Part shown: piece by piece, positions 5,836 to 5,926 of the stretch
How the letters are laid out: every line of letters starts with the position of its first letter
Position numbering within the stretch: position 1 is the stretch's first letter
Assembly: GCA_028822955.1 (NCBI GenBank)
Contig: JAPKCL010000106.1
Span: 1-5,926 of the forward strand
Direction of reading: 5' to 3'
DNA length: 5,926 bases
Source: Candidatus Poseidoniaceae archaeon
GTDB taxonomy: Archaea > Thermoplasmatota > Poseidoniia > Poseidoniales > Poseidoniaceae
Notes under the pieces: generated by a model
Seen by the model: the letters and a program-made list of their open reading frames with translations, nothing else
What the model was told of the DNA's origin: nothing
Databases searched by the model: none
Position numbers and translations under genes: made by a program

Positions 5836-5926
5836 GGCGAGAGAGGGATGAACAACAAATCGTTGCACGGGCACTATGCAGAGAAGTATTCAAATTGAGT
5901 CCGCTACATTCAAAACAACCCTCTGT
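5836..5926. other. 3' flank, no gene supported
   Basis: The 91 bases after the arabinanase stop contain only a 16-codon open frame (5848-5898) preceded by a purine-rich stretch. There is no T-run terminator and no recognisable downstream gene start before the window ends. Confidence 0.5.

Noticed and set aside
5848..5898. Short frame of 16 codons after the arabinanase with a purine-rich stretch before it
   Set aside because: Too short, no motif, and no independent support for translation.
1..5926. A coherent new multi-gene system (defence, CRISPR, mobile element, biosynthetic cluster)
   Set aside because: No repeat array, transposase, integrase, toxin-antitoxin pair or attachment-site duplication is seen, and the six genes have unrelated or unknown roles with mostly independent orientation.

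Overview
The window looks like a fragment of an archaeal genome, most likely a planktonic euryarchaeon of the Marine Group II / Poseidoniales (Thermoplasmatota) kind. The reasons are a ValRS C-terminus of the archaeal type that lacks the bacterial coiled-coil tail, a short SerA without an ACT domain, a zinc-ribbon small protein, a lipobox-bearing secreted protein and TATA-like elements close to start codons. The lineage is inferred from gene style; no rRNA or other phylogenetic marker is present.

Layout. 1-510 (+) is the C-terminal anticodon-binding part of valyl-tRNA synthetase, cut by the window edge. It converges on a Y-family DNA polymerase IV (dinB, 511-1839, -) with no base between the two stop codons, and an 18-bp perfect palindrome lies just past the junction. 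Upstream of dinB on the same strand is serA (1906-2892, -), a D-3-phosphoglycerate dehydrogenase. The two may be co-transcribed, but there is no functional link between them. Divergent from serA is a polytopic membrane protein of unknown function (2990-4138, +). After a 121-bp gap come a small Cys/Lys-rich zinc-ribbon protein (4260-4586, -) and, divergent from it, a secreted lipoprotein of glycoside hydrolase family 43 resembling endo-1,5-alpha-L-arabinanase (4726-5835, +). The last 91 bases hold no supported gene.

How the genes relate. The left half is housekeeping (translation, serine synthesis, translesion repair). The right half looks accessory: an orphan membrane protein, a Cys-rich small protein and an extracellular polysaccharide-degrading enzyme whose base composition is visibly richer in G+C (about 52% in sampled lines against about 42% in sampled lines of the left and middle genes). 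That fits acquisition of the arabinanase by transfer.

I see no multi-gene defence, mobile or biosynthetic system. The least explained items are the zinc-ribbon protein with its CC...CxxCP lysine-rich tail and the start region of that gene, where a perfect Shine-Dalgarno sequence contains the likely GTG start codon and a TATA-like element sits at leaderless distance.
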